Shown: positions 29,790 through 41,291, counted from the stretch's first letter. The stretch is DNA of 64,000 nucleotides from Amyelois transitella (GCF_032362555.1 NC_083529.1:2170001-2234000), one strand, 5' to 3'. Notes: generated by a model not told the origin, from the sequence alone. Translations and numbers: made by a program.

Positions 29790-32700
29790 TCACAGAAAAC
29801 TTGTAGGACAATTATCGGAGGTCATATTTGCAGGAGTGGGGTGCCTTAAGAACTCTTCTAACGTCGGCCCGTTTCTGCCCAAAGGGTCTCTCGGGAACAT
29901 GATCATGTCATTGACCCAGGTAAATGGGAGGAGTCTGTTCTCTATAACGTACTGCCATCTTGGATTCTCACAATGCAAGTCCCTGTAATTGTCTCCGGAT
30001 ACTATAACGCCGTCGAACTCTGCGGCGCATTGTACTATGTACCTTGGGATACCATAAATTACCATTAACTGCAAATTACAAAATAAATACCAAAGAAACC
30101 ACAATTCAAATCCATAACAATAAAAGAAAATGGTAGCGAATAAAAAAACGTAGTGCGCACGCGCTGCTGCTGTTCCCTTGTAGATTGTAAGAATTGTTAT
30201 AAGAATTAAGGGAATGGCTCCAGACTATACTACATTAGACTATTGACGCGGCCTTCGAGTTCATTAGATACTTATGACTCTGTCTACCCGCCTCCCATAA
30301 TCTTTTCGCATTCCCAGTTGCAGCCTCCGCCACTATCTAGACGGCTTTTCGACTCTGTCTACTCCGTGAGGCATGAATACGAATATGTAATTATGTATAA
30401 ACAATGTGCGTCAAAAAACCAGTACAACATGCAACAACTAGGTTGCGGAGGTCAGACGGGAGTCGCTTCGTGTAAAAACGTGACTTACACAATCCACCGG
30501 ACAGGCTCGTGGTTGTAGGTACAACCCGACCTCTACAGACTAGAGGACTCAACTGGGACTAACGCCAGGAGAACGATGAATTCAAACTTCAAAAAATATT
30601 TTATTATTCATTTAAATATAAGTACCCGGTTGACCGAGCTTTGCTCGGTCTTCCAGAGATGGCGCTGATATTGTTTTTTAAAACGCGGTTTTTAAAATGT
30701 TTATATATCTTTCTCCACTTTTATGCCATACAGCTGAACGAGGCCCTTCAGTCTTCGAGACTGCTAGTTTCATCTATCCCGTAATGGGTAAACATATAAT
30801 TCATGTATGTACAGCTAAGAAACTAATACCTATCATCGTAAGAGCAGACGCGCCGTCCCTTGATGTCTCTCGACGGAGTGTATATAACGAGGCCCTGTCG
30901 CTCCAAATCGTCCAAAAGACGTGGGTCTGAACTCATCCCGAACTTACACCTGTTGGGGTTTGTGCGGAGGAGGCACGTGTGAAGACAACAATATTAAAAC
31001 AATAAGTTAATGTACCAAATATACCCTAGTAGCGAATAGTCCGTTTTGCAAAATGTCGCTAAATATTTCCTTGTAGCAAATTAACCCTTTTGCAAAATGT
31101 CGTTATCGCAAAAATTCCTTTCATTAAATTTTTAAATTGAATTCCATCGCAAAATTATCAATTTCGAATTACCAAAGGTCGCTTTATCACGCTTTTCCAC
31201 CTACTAGGACATTCAATAATATCTTTGAACTATTGTTTTTAAATTTTCCTGGAAAAACTTTAGTTACAGACTTTTTAATTTAGTTTACTTTTGATTTATT
31301 TTCGAAAAGACTTGCCTGAACCTTGGCACAAATGCCTTAACGATATGCCCGCGCCTTAAGAAGTAGTCTATGCAGATCTTCAGCGCTTTCACTGAAAACT
31401 GCCTACCTTTCGTGTATCTGAAACATAGTGGTAAGAAATTAGACAATTTTATAACATGAAGCATGGACGTAGCCAGGTATGGGCAAGGGGGATAGTAAAA
31501 TTACGTTATGAATATTGTAAATTAAACAGGTTTTAACGTCGTCAATAGAAGGGTCACCTACCCGTTAAAACTTGTGCAATTTACAATAGATATCTTACAA
31601 TGTGAATTTAGTTTAATAGAAAAAGAAAATTTGCATCGAGATTTCACAGCGTCTATAATATCTCTCTCTCAGACGCCTTTATTTATTATAAAATGTCATT
31701 AAAGTTATATGTTAATAGAAAAACAAAAATGGAACATTGTATGAAGTCGGTTTTGTTTCATCCCCTTGTATGGATTCCTGGCTACGCCCATGGCATAAGT
31801 CCGATCGAATAAATTGCATATTAAAAGGTCAAAACGCTGCATTTATATCAGAATAATAACAAATATACCCATAAAATGTTTGCAATTAATTCAATCGGGC
31901 CTGATATAGAGTGATTGACCACAAAAAGTTGACACAAAAATGGCGGCAATTTCATGTGTACTTTTTTTAAAATGTTGAAAGATTTTACAGACAATTTTCC
32001 CGCGGCTTAAGGGCTCAAAATTTGAACCTGTTCAATAAGTTTGAAGTAGTTACGCAATTCAGCCTTCATAACGTGATAAACAAGTACTTCAGAAGTGACG
32101 TATTTCCTATAGAATAGAATAGAATAGATTTATTTTCAAAATTGGATACAAGGTATCACTTATTGACGTCACATCACTTGAATCTAATTATAACTAAGTA
32201 CTACCGCTTCCAAAGCGCATGTGTAGAAGAAGCGGCGGAACCAACTACACTGCAGCATTTTCATCGGACGTCAATTTACAAATATAGATCTATATATTAC
32301 GAACATCCAAAAAAAATAAAGACATCACAGAGTCGGCTAAGATAACTTCGATTGCTAATCGGTAAATCTTGAGGAAACCAGCACATTCAGGCTGGATGTG
32401 AAACCATGATATGCATGGGTTAGTTTAATGTTACAATATGGCAAAGGTTACTGAGGTCAGACTACAGTAGCTTCGTGTAAAAACCTGACTTACCCAATCC
32501 AGAATCGTGGCTATTTACTCTACCTGGGCCCGAGTTTTTTTTTTTTTTTTCATTTTGCTTTTCATAATTACCGCCTGACTTGACTTTTATTAGACGCCAC
32601 AAATGTGAAAACAAAGTAAAGAAAAAACAGTGACAAGAAATGTGGAATTCATTATAATCAGCCGTAAAAAGTCAGGACAAAGTCTGTCTGTTACAGTTTT

Positions 32701-35700
32701 ATGACTAACCCGCTGCTGGACCGATTTTGATAAAATTTTGCATAACCCTTGGTCAAACATAGGCTACATTTTTCAGAAAATTCCCACGAACGTGATTTAC
32801 GAGTGACTGCCAACGCACAGCTGAAACTACTAGGCATAGGAAGTTGAAACTTATTATAAAAGTGATTGGTTCAGCAGTTGTGCCGTGTGGTTCCCGGCAC
32901 CAATACAAAAAAGAATAGGACCACTCCATCTCTTTCCCATGGATGTCGTAAAAGGCGACTAAGGGGTAGGCTTATAAACTTGGGATTCTTCTTTTAGGCG
33001 ATGGGCTATGAAGTTGTCACTATTTGAATCCTATCTTAAAGCCAAATAGCTAAACGTAGCCTATCAGTCTTTAAAAGACTGTAGGCTCTGTCTACCCCGC
33101 AAGGGATATAGACGTGATTATATGTATGCATGTATGTATTGGTTCAGTGTATAGAGGACTTGCATACATATGGTCACGTCTATATCCCTTGCGGGGTAGA
33201 CAGAGCCAACAGTCTAGAAAAGACTGAATGACCATGTTCAGCTATTTGGCTTAACGATATAATTGAGATTCAAATAGTGACAGGTTGCTAGCCCATCGCC
33301 TAAAAAAAAGAATCCCAAGTTTGTAAGCCTATACTTAAGTCGGCTTTTACGAAGAAAAATAAATATAAGTAGGTATAAGTATATAAATAAATATTAGTAT
33401 ATACGGGACAAATTACACTAATTGAGTTAGCCTCGAAGTAAGTTCGAGACTTGTGTTACGAGATAGTACTAACTCAACGATACTATATCTATACATATAA
33501 TAAATCTGTAGAAAGGTCAATTCTGTACATTGAAAATATTGAAAAAATAAATAGCAGGGGGTGTTACTGGATCGATACCAAACACAAAAATGTGATTAAA
33601 AAAATTTTTGTCTGTCTGTCTGTATGTTCAGGCATCACGTGAAAACTAACGGTACGATTTTGATGAAACTTGGTATAATTATACCTTATTATCCTGGGCG
33701 TAAAATAGGATACTTTTTATCCCGAAAAAATACGAAGAAAAAAAAAATCTTAATTTTTCAGTTTATCCATAGACGTTGTTCTGTAGAACCGCAAACACAC
33801 GTTGCGTTACCCGCAGTGGATTTAGCGCCGTAACCTGTAGCGCCTAAAGTCGGCTTTGGCTTGAACCGTTTGCTGCACAAGCGGGCCGCTACTAATTACT
33901 ATGAAAAAAATACTACATAGCTACATTAATTCCCATCAAGCTGAAAATGAGTATAATTATTTAAAACACAATCAAAAGCATTATTTCAAAATTCCCCACG
34001 ATTCCGGTTTAAGAAAAAAAATTTACTCACGGTCAAAGGTAAAAAATTAGTGTATCGCAATTTTCTTTAAAACGGTAAGTTTTTCAAATCGGAAAATTAC
34101 CTCAGACATAAATTGTAGATCATTAAGTTTTCTTTAAAAAAGGTATCAATATTTTTTTTCAACAAAGCTACCGTTTCTGTGATATAACGATGCAAAAAGT
34201 TGCAAGCGTCATAATATGCATCCGTTTCCTTGCCACCTCTGAGGTAGTGTACTACTAGCGCATTTTTTTTTAACATTTTTATTATTAAACTTGAAAAAGT
34301 CTGAAATAGGTTAGAATAGACACGTGTTTTCACTACGCAGTGGTACTCAAGACTAACTTTCGCATTTATTATTTAAAAAAAAATAGAATAACCCTTAGTG
34401 AAGAAAATCATCTTAGGACAATAATAGAGATTACAATTATCAAATTCAATGCAATAATCAAATTAAAACTAAAACTACTTATAAAAAGAAAGAAAAAAGA
34501 TGACTACAAACTAAAATTTAATTTATAAATTGTACAGTCCTTGCATAGCATCAACATGCGGGAATGTGCCCAGAAGGCTGGCAGCATTGCCAATTCGAAT
34601 GGCAAAGCTGATTCTCTGAGCCAGATAATTTCCAGCCCTCCGGTCAAGAGATACCTCAATTAGCTTTTACGACAATTGTCGGAAAAGCTGATGGGCAGAT
34701 AGGCCCCCCGGTCCCAGAGTTTCTACCCCAAAAGGTTCAAAAGTATAGATATTACCGATAACTAAATACATACATACATACATAAAATCACGCCTCTTTC
34801 CCGGAGGGGTAGGCAGAGACTACCTCTTTCCACTTGCCACGATCCCTGCATACTTCCTTTGCTTCATCTACATTCATAACTCTCTTCATGCAAGCTCGGC
34901 GGTTTCGGGTACTTTTGACTTGACCCTTTACCAGGACGTCCTTAATTTGATCAAGATATGTTCGTCTAGGTCTTCCCACCCCGACCTTTCCCTCCACACT
35001 CTCCATGTATATCTGCTTAGTCAACCTGTTTTCATTCATCCTCTCCACAAGACCGAACCATCTCAACATACCCTTTTCTATTCCTGTAACTACATCTTCT
35101 TTCACATCACAACATTCCCTTATCACACTGTTCCTTATCCGGTCACTCAATTTCACACCCAACATACTCCTTAACGCTCTCATTTCCACTGCATTTATTC
35201 TGCTTTCGTGCTTCTTTTGCCATACCCAACTTTCACTCCCATACATTAATGTCGGGACCAACACGCTCCTGTGCACAGCCAGTCGAGCCTTTTTGGATAG
35301 TTTCTGACTGCTCATAAAGGCATGCAAAGCTCCATTCACCATGTTCCCCGCGTTCACTCTCCTTTCAATATCACTATCACACTTGCCATCTGATGTAAAC
35401 TTTGATCCCGATAACTACATATTTGCGCCTTTTGAGGTTTTTTGCCTCATTTGAAGCAGAACGGCCTTAGATTTAGTAAACTGAAGATGAGACGGCGCAA
35501 GTGTGTCGACACAAGTAGCATCCCACACCAAAGGCCGCCCCAATCTCCAGGGTACCAAAGTCATACCATCCGGTCTCTTGGCATCATCCCGAGCCAGACC
35601 GTTTGGTTCTAGAACGGCTGGAACATTGATGGTGGCAAGAGCACGGAGGATTATATAATTTAGGGCGGCATGGCGCCCTAAACGGCCGGCACTCCTAGGG

Positions 35701-38700
35701 CATGAGAGGCCGTGGTGTCCATAGCCGACAACGGTATCCCCGCAAGGATAACTATTATTAAAGACTAACGGTATTTCATGTGTTGAGCATTCTGAGATAA
35801 AGCAGCTATACGACCCTAGCCACGTACACAATTAAACAGAGAGACAGATGTTGTCTCAAGGTTTCACTACAGTATATATGAAGGGACTGGGTTTCATTAT
35901 ACTTATGTATATTATATATTTTGAATTCAAGTTAAAATTACCGACAGAACAATATTTTTACTTATATTACTGCTACATAGAGTATATACGAGACGTGCTT
36001 ATGCATATTATGACGCTTGCAACTTTTTGCATCGTAATGTCTCAGAAACGGTAGCTTTATTGAAAAAAAATATTGATTCCTTTTTATAGATATCTTTATG
36101 ATCTACAATCTATGTCTGAGATAATTTTCCTATAAAACTTACCGTTTTGAAGAAAATCGTGAAAATCCCATTTTCTTACCTTTGACCTTGGGTAATTTTT
36201 TTCCTTAAACCGGAATCATGGGGAATTTTGAAATAATGCTTTTGATTGTGTTTTAAACAATTATACTCATTTTCAGCTTGATGGGAATTAATGTAGCTTC
36301 ATTCCTATTTTTTGGTCTAAATTGACCGGACTGAAAATAAAATGGAGAAATAAACCATCTATGCGAAGACCGTCATCCGCGCGGACGGAGTCGCGGGGGA
36401 AAGCTAGTTTTATAATAAATACTTATATAAATAAACATCCAAGACCCAGGCCAATCAGAAAAAGTTCTTTTCTCATCATGCCCTGGCCGGGATTCGAACC
36501 CGGGACCTCTGGTGTCAAAGACAAGCGCACTACCGCTGCGCCACAGAGGCCGTCAAATGGAGATGGAGTGGTCCTATTCTTTTCTGTATTGGTGCCGGGA
36601 ACCACACGGCAGGATCAGGAGCCATAGAGAGGATTTAATGGGAAGCATTAAGTCTCTTTACACGGCGCAATTGATGCAATGTTTAAAAAAAAATGAGAAG
36701 TCTAATTAGCCCTTGTGGACTTTACTATTTTTCCGAAATTTCCACAACATGATTTTTCAGGATTTGCCAAATAATTTCACAACAAATACTATTTACGTGA
36801 AAAAGCCCAGATTCGAATCCCATTGCGGTCAATGACACGTTTCTTAATTCGGTTTATAGTTTCCACCAGACTAACCCACTTCTAAATTTAACCAATGCTC
36901 TTACGGTGAGAGAAACCTGCACATTCAGGCAACGGAATGTGTAGCCATGATCCAATGCCGGTTAGGTTCCCCTGCAGAGGTTGCGGAGGTCAGGTGGGAG
37001 TCGTTCGTGTAAAAACCTGACACACCCATTCCTGAGTGGTGGTCAAAAAGGCGAAGCTATCCCGGGCTCAAATCTCCAAAGAGGTGAGAGTTTAAGGTCA
37101 GGAGGAAAAAGTTATTTCTATGGTAAAACTTTGCTAAGCCATCTCAGATGTACTAAAATTAGTAGAACTCTCTCTCTCTCATCTTTGCATGTTTTCGCTT
37201 ACGGTTTTATGAAATAGAATTAAAAATCTGAGTTATGACTTTTTGGAAAACACCTCCTGGGTTTGGCTAATAAGCTTCGGATACTTCTTATAGGCGATGG
37301 GCTAGCAACATGTCACTATTGGATCCTAAATTCGATTTTTAAGCTATAATAATTATAGTGAGTCCCGTCTGGCATCACTTGGATCATCAATTTGCACTAG
37401 GTAAAAGTGCTTCCTTTAGTCGTCTTTTATGACATCTAAAAACCAGAGTGATCCTATACTAATCACCTAGTTTAAAGTACTTCCTTTAGTCGTCTTCTAT
37501 GACATCCAAAAACCAGAGTAATTCTATACTAATCACCTAGTTTAAAGTACTTCCTTTAGTCGTCTTTTATGACATCCAAAAACTAGAGTGATTCTATACT
37601 AATCACCTAGTTTAAAGTGCTTCCTTTAGTCGTCTTTTATTACATCCAAAATAGATCTATGAGAGTAGCGAATCACATGAATCAAATTCTTTTCATGGTT
37701 CTGATTTCAATAGTAATACTACCGTTTGGAATCTATGGGTGGATACTGAAATAGTATCAAGACAAGTGATTCCAAAAACATCGGTATTGAAATTACTTAT
37801 TTATGTGCACAACATTTTGAACACATAAGAAAAGAAAAAAAGAAAAATCTTTATTTGGCGCAAAAGATAACATTACATTGTTCATAATCATAGACATAAA
37901 AAAAATAAGATGATGCGACCAAAAGGGTTTGCACTCAGCATATGCATGTGTATGATGAAGTTATACAATGCGCTGATCTGGTCTGATCACATCCTGTGCA
38001 GTGTTCAAATTGTAGTTCCAATTAGACTGTAGTCTATAGTAGTCTAAATCGAAATCGCTATTGGCGCTAACAGTGAAAAAAAAATGAGCAATCGATCGCT
38101 GATCGTTCGCTTGCTCATTGTTGGTTCCACTTTTGAAAAATCAATCCCAAACAAATGTTTCTGTCTTGTTGAATCCCATTTTAGTACGTCGTTAGTTCGG
38201 AAGAGGCAGCACTGTCGTCAGCTCTGCTTTTGGTGATACGCCGATAAGAATTTGGCATTTGGAAGCAGATATTGCTGAGTTTCGGGTTCCAATCCCATGT
38301 ACCAATGACTATTTTCAAAGTTATGTACATTAGTTTGAATACTAACCGGTGTTCTACAGTGAATGAAAACATCGTGAGGAAACCTGCAAATTCAGGCAAC
38401 TAGATGTGTAACCATGGATCCAATACGGGTTAGGTTTCTATGAAAAGATTGTGGAGGTCAGGTGGGAGTCGCTTCGTGTTGAAATCTGACTCACCCAATT
38501 CAGGATCCATGGTCAAAGGTATACCCCGGGTTCCTCTCCAGAAAGGTGAGGATGCAACCGGGACTAAAGCCAGGAGGAAGAAGAAACATACAGAAATTCT
38601 AAAAATCACAATCAATTTCGGGTTGTCGCTTCACCTCAGCAAGATGGATGAATGAATAACCCTGCTGATTTGAGTGAATTCCCGATAAAGCCCCTATATC

Positions 38701-41291
38701 CACTTGAACCCCAAAACAGCTTCATACTTACTCCATAGCCACATTGCTACCGTCTATAACGACCATCCGTAGCCCAGATTTGTTTTTGATTTCTCGTTGC
38801 GGGTTGTATATGTTACTCCCTATGCTATTCCTAGATGGCGTTTCACCTAAAATGACTTCCCGAATATATGTATGTTCTTGGGTTTCCGTGCCACGGGTTG
38901 TGCGTTCCTGGAATGCGTGAATTATTATTATTGTGGGAAATTAAAATTTGATTTTCCAATCCTAGTTTTTAGTTCGAGTATCTTTATATTAATCAAAGTT
39001 AGAGTTTAATTGTTATGTCAAGTGTTCATTCATAATTTATTACAAACATTTAGAATGGTGCCGTGTGGTTCCCGGCACCATTACAAAAAAGAATAGGACC
39101 ACTCCATCTCTTTCCCACGGATGTCGTAAAAGGCGACTATGGGATAGTCTTATAAACTTGGGATTCCTCTTTTAGGCGATGGGCTAGCAACCTGTCACTA
39201 TTTGAATCTCAATTCCATCACAAAGCCAGACAGCTAAGCGTGGCCTATCAGTCATTTCAAGACTGTTGGCTCTGTCTACCCCGCTAGGGATATAGACGTG
39301 ATCATATGTATGCATCATATGCGTATGCATGCATGCAATGCATGCATGTATGCATTTAGAATGTTTTGGGTATAAACATTGTAAAAGTATGTAATAAATT
39401 ATGATATGTGTTACCAATACAGAGGTCTCAAAGTATTTTTTATTGCGAAAAAATGCATAAAAAAAAAACAATTTTATTTCATTTTCACAACTCATTAACT
39501 TACCGCAACGTTATGTGAGCTCTCTACGGTGACAGGTAACTGACACCCACTGAATATATTCTTCGTGATCAGCTCCAACAAGCGTCCTTTCTCCGTAGAA
39601 TTTAACTTCGCTATCCCGTTTGCAATCTTACGCATATTTTTATTCGTACTCTTCTTTTTCATCATATTGACCACAGTCACATCCGAATCACCACTCGACA
39701 AACTTGCATTACTAACTGATACTATACTACAATCTGGAGCATCGGACTTATTAACCAAATCTATAACAGTATTCTGTTTACTAGTCTCGCCCCTCAATTC
39801 ACTATCAGTAGTCAGATCTATGGTTAAATATGAATCTTCGTTAATCTCTTTAGTTACGTTTACAACACCAAGTCTTGATGTGGAAGGTTTAGCTATGGGA
39901 GTGGAGCAATTAATTGGGTTTATACATTTGGCTGGACTATTTGTGTTTTCAGATGTCTTAGTGTCAACATCATCATCATCATTTATAACAATCGTGTTAT
40001 CATTTCTTGGGCGTTTAGACTCGCTCACAATACATTCGTTTATTTTCCTTTTTTCTCCATGGTTGTCATTGTGATCTAATATTATTACAGTATCATCTTG
40101 AGCGACTGTGGTGTTTTCAAAGGAAGATTGTACTGATATTAAGGATGTATCACTCTCACTGCGTAGTTTTTCAAAAAGTTTTTTAATATTCTTATTTGTT
40201 TTCCGTCGGTTCACTTTGTACTCGTTCGCAGACTTTTTAGAATTTATTGAATTAATTGGAAAAGAGTGTGTTGAAGCATTCTTACTTTTCTTTCTCTGAA
40301 AACCAACACACAATATTTTAATTATTATGCATCCAATTTATATATTATAATTGTTTTTTAGGGTAAGCATACATTAAATATATAAGTACGTATGTTAGTT
40401 AGTTCTTGGACAACAAAATAATATATTATTTCTTTTTGCATTTTTCAAAAAGGTTACACTGAACTGGTAGAGAATGATATTAGCATTAAGTTAACCTGTT
40501 GCAGCTTTTAAAGGCTAATAAGTTTAAATTAAAAGAAATTATATGTAAACAAAGTTGAATATTCCACAAAGATTTCAACTAATTCGGGTGTAACAATGAA
40601 ATTTGTAAACATACATATAATCATGTCTTTATCCTATATAGAAAAATACATGATTATAACATGATTTCAAGAAATAGGTAGCTAAGTCTAGAAGAGACGG
40701 TAAGTCCAAGTTCAGCTGTATGGCTTAATGAAGAAAAAGAAAAAAATTATTCAGCATTTGTTGAAATTTAATTTAATATGGTTAAATAATTTACATTACA
40801 GACATATATTTATCCCTTACTTTACATGGTAGAAGAGATTCTATTAGAAAGTTAATTAGGGAACATGCATTTATAGCAACTATGGTTAAAATAGGGTTAG
40901 ATTCCTGGCCTGCCGACATGGTCATGGAGTAGAGCCATCATTTTAGGACCTTATTACTTGAAATCCACTCCTAGATTACCATAAACAATTTAATAAAAAT
41001 TAATTTGTTTGAATCATTAACCCTGAACTAAGTGCCAGCAGATGTTTGACAATCATCATACATACATATAATCACATCTATATCCCTTGCAGGGTAGACA
41101 GAGCAAATAGTCTGGAAAAGACTTCAGCTGTTTGCCTAATGATAAAAATGAGATTCGTATAGTGACATGTTGCTAGTCTGTCGCCTAAAAGAAGAATCCC
41201 AAGTTTATAGGAGGAGACAATCATTATGTCAGTTAGAACCTACGCAAAATCATAGCTGTGTATTTAGTTGTTAAATACTTACTCTTGGCAT
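29790..41291 (-). CDS. NYN/PIN-domain ribonuclease, N4BP1/KHNYN/Regnase-like, 6 exons, complete
   Basis: Exons (minus): 41291-41283, 40295-39504, 38907-38732, 31417-31316, 30949-30830, 30042-29790; all phases agree, giving 483 residues. Exon 1 encodes only Met-Pro-Arg. The NYN domain spans about residues 315-470: [11 protein letters not shown] (Asp319), [40 protein letters not shown] (Asp398/399), VSGDNYRDL (Asp417, Asp421), [20 protein letters not shown]. All the acidic residues used by Regnase/N4BP1 enzymes are present, so single-stranded RNA cleavage is expected. Exon 2 is disordered, with hydrophobic-acidic SUMO-interaction-like motifs ([34 protein letters not shown]). There is no CCCH finger after the NYN domain, unlike ZC3H12 proteins. 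The exon 4 donor reads AG|GCAAGT, a GC-AG intron. Confidence 0.87.
30438..30580 (+). mobile_element. SINE family D body fragment
   Basis: TTGCGGAGGTCAGACGGGAG and GCTTCGTGTAAAAACGTGAC match family D. Confidence 0.65.
30722..30812 (+). mobile_element. SINE family A, diverged 3' end
   Basis: CATACAGCTGAACGAGGCC and CTTCAGTCTTCGAGACTG, then ATTCATGTATGTA. Confidence 0.6.
32135..32290 (+). repeat. Repeat family G, second copy
   Basis: TATAACTAAGTACTACCGCT, GAAGAAGCGGCGGAACC and CACTGCAGCATTTTCATC align with 23060-23215. Confidence 0.65.
32372..32540 (+). mobile_element. SINE family D body fragment
   Basis: GAGGAAACCAGCACATTCAG and CTTCGTGTAAAAACCTGACT. Confidence 0.65.
32882..33139 (+). mobile_element. 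SINE family A, full length
   Basis: GCCGTGTGGTTCCCGGCACC to a TGTATGTAT tail. ATTGGTTCAG occurs just after it and also shortly before it (from 32864), a likely but not perfectly abutting target duplication. Confidence 0.85.
33164..33352 (-). mobile_element. SINE family A, head-truncated
   Basis: CATACATATGGTCACGTCTA to TAAGTCGGCTTTTACGA. Confidence 0.8.
34545..35831 (-). pseudogene. C-terminal remnant of a non-LTR element, split by an RTE insertion
   Basis: Minus-strand coding remains: [20 protein letters not shown], then [15 protein letters not shown] and [13 protein letters not shown] (35415-35831). It continues beyond the insert as [11 protein letters not shown] and [20 protein letters not shown] (34545-34754), with stops. 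This is the zinc-knuckle-containing tail found downstream of reverse transcriptase in many animal non-LTR elements. It is a dead fragment. Confidence 0.65.
34765..35407 (-). mobile_element. RTE-like LINE, 5'-truncated (family C source)
   Basis: A 189-residue open frame (34788-35357) has [20 protein letters not shown] and [17 protein letters not shown], then RWFGLVERM and [15 protein letters not shown], the region after the reverse transcriptase domain. It ends in (TACA)n on the plus strand. The flanking CCGATAACTA at 34755-34764 and 35408-35417 is its target duplication. Only the 3' 640 bp was inserted. Confidence 0.8.
36557..36611 (-). mobile_element. SINE family A head fragment
   Basis: AGATGGAGTGGTCCTATTC and GTGCCGGGAACCACACGGC only. 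Confidence 0.75.
36806..37115 (+). mobile_element. SINE family D
   Basis: B-box-like AGATTCGAATCCC, GAGAGAAACCTGCACATTCA and GGTTGCGGAGGTCAGGTGGG. Confidence 0.7.
37405..37652. repeat. 70-bp tandem array derived from SINE A
   Basis: Units start at 37411, 37481, 37551 and 37621 (partial), exactly 70 bp apart. Each holds TTCCTTTAGTCGTCTTTTAT and GACATCC, the reverse of the family A core, then CTATACTAATCACCTAGTTT. Confidence 0.88.
38263..38600 (+). mobile_element. SINE family D, long copy
   Basis: TTTCGGGTTCCAATCCCATG, ACATTAGTTTGAATACTAAC, GTGGGAGTCGCTTCGTGT and GAAAGGTGAGGATGCAACC. It is the longest D body here. Confidence 0.75.
39060..39352 (+). mobile_element. SINE family A, full length with 11-bp TSD
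   Basis: CATTTAGAATG at 39047-39057 and 39353-39363. The 3' tail has changed from TGTA repeats to a self-complementary ATGC-rich tract. Confidence 0.88.
40608..40735 (-). mobile_element. SINE family A, degraded
   Basis: CATACATATAATCATGTCTT and AAGTTCAGCTGTATGGCTTA remain. Confidence 0.6.
41058..41205 (-). mobile_element. SINE family A, 3' half
   Basis: ATACATATAATCACATCTAT through CGCCTAAAAGAAGAATCCC. It lies just downstream of the NYN gene exon 1, inside intron 1. Confidence 0.75.

Larger units (their letters stand above)
30043..31315. other. NYN gene introns 4 and 5
   Basis: Besides exon 5 (30830-30949), these hold a diverged SINE A (30722-30812) and a SINE D body (30438-30580). Acceptor choice for exon 6: the AG at 30070-30069 (ttgcag) would create an immediate stop, while the AG at 30044-30043 (cccaag) restores YDDRYIV, so the latter is used here. 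Confidence 0.6.
33915..36310. repeat. Long inverted repeat inside the Helitron
   Basis: About 300 bp at each side: CTACATTAATTCCCATCAAG and ATGCAAAAAGTTGCAAGCGT on the left reappear as reverse complements on the right, with moderate divergence. The arms enclose the LINE fragments. Confidence 0.75.
33488..36411 (+). mobile_element. Helitron, 2.9 kb, non-autonomous
   Basis: Begins TCTATACATATAATAAATCT and ends GTCGCGGGGGAAAGCTAG, inserted between A and T of a SINE without duplication. A stem CCGTC/GACGG lies shortly before CTAG. It encodes no Rep/helicase. Its interior holds an inverted repeat (about 33915-34223 against 36010-36310) and LINE remnants. Structure fits Helitron rules; family name unknown to me. 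Confidence 0.8.
33404..36553 (-). mobile_element. SINE family B split by a Helitron
   Basis: The tail part is at 33404-33487 (ending CGATACTATA) and the head part at 36412-36553 (starting TTTTATAATAAATAC, with GATTCGAACCCGGG). Joined, they equal the uninterrupted sequence of the copy at 21584-21811 with no base gained or lost. Confidence 0.88.
31418..38731. other. NYN gene intron 3, 7.3 kb
   Basis: Contains the nested SINE/Helitron/LINE cluster (33404-36553), SINE A, D and G copies, and a 70-bp tandem array, each listed. No additional exon was needed or found. Confidence 0.6.

Noticed and set aside
30061..30104. Alternative acceptor (AG at 30070-30069) and Met start at 30104 for the last NYN exon
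   Set aside because: Joining there to the exon 5 donor gives an in-frame stop at once, while the downstream AG (30044-30043) restores the conserved YDDRYIV motif.
37405..37652. CRISPR-like regular repeats
   Set aside because: Units are contiguous 70-bp tandem copies with no unique spacers, in a eukaryotic intron.
39565..40074. 169-residue plus-strand open frame
   Set aside because: It is exactly antisense to exon 2 of the NYN ribonuclease gene, whose splice phases fit the minus strand.
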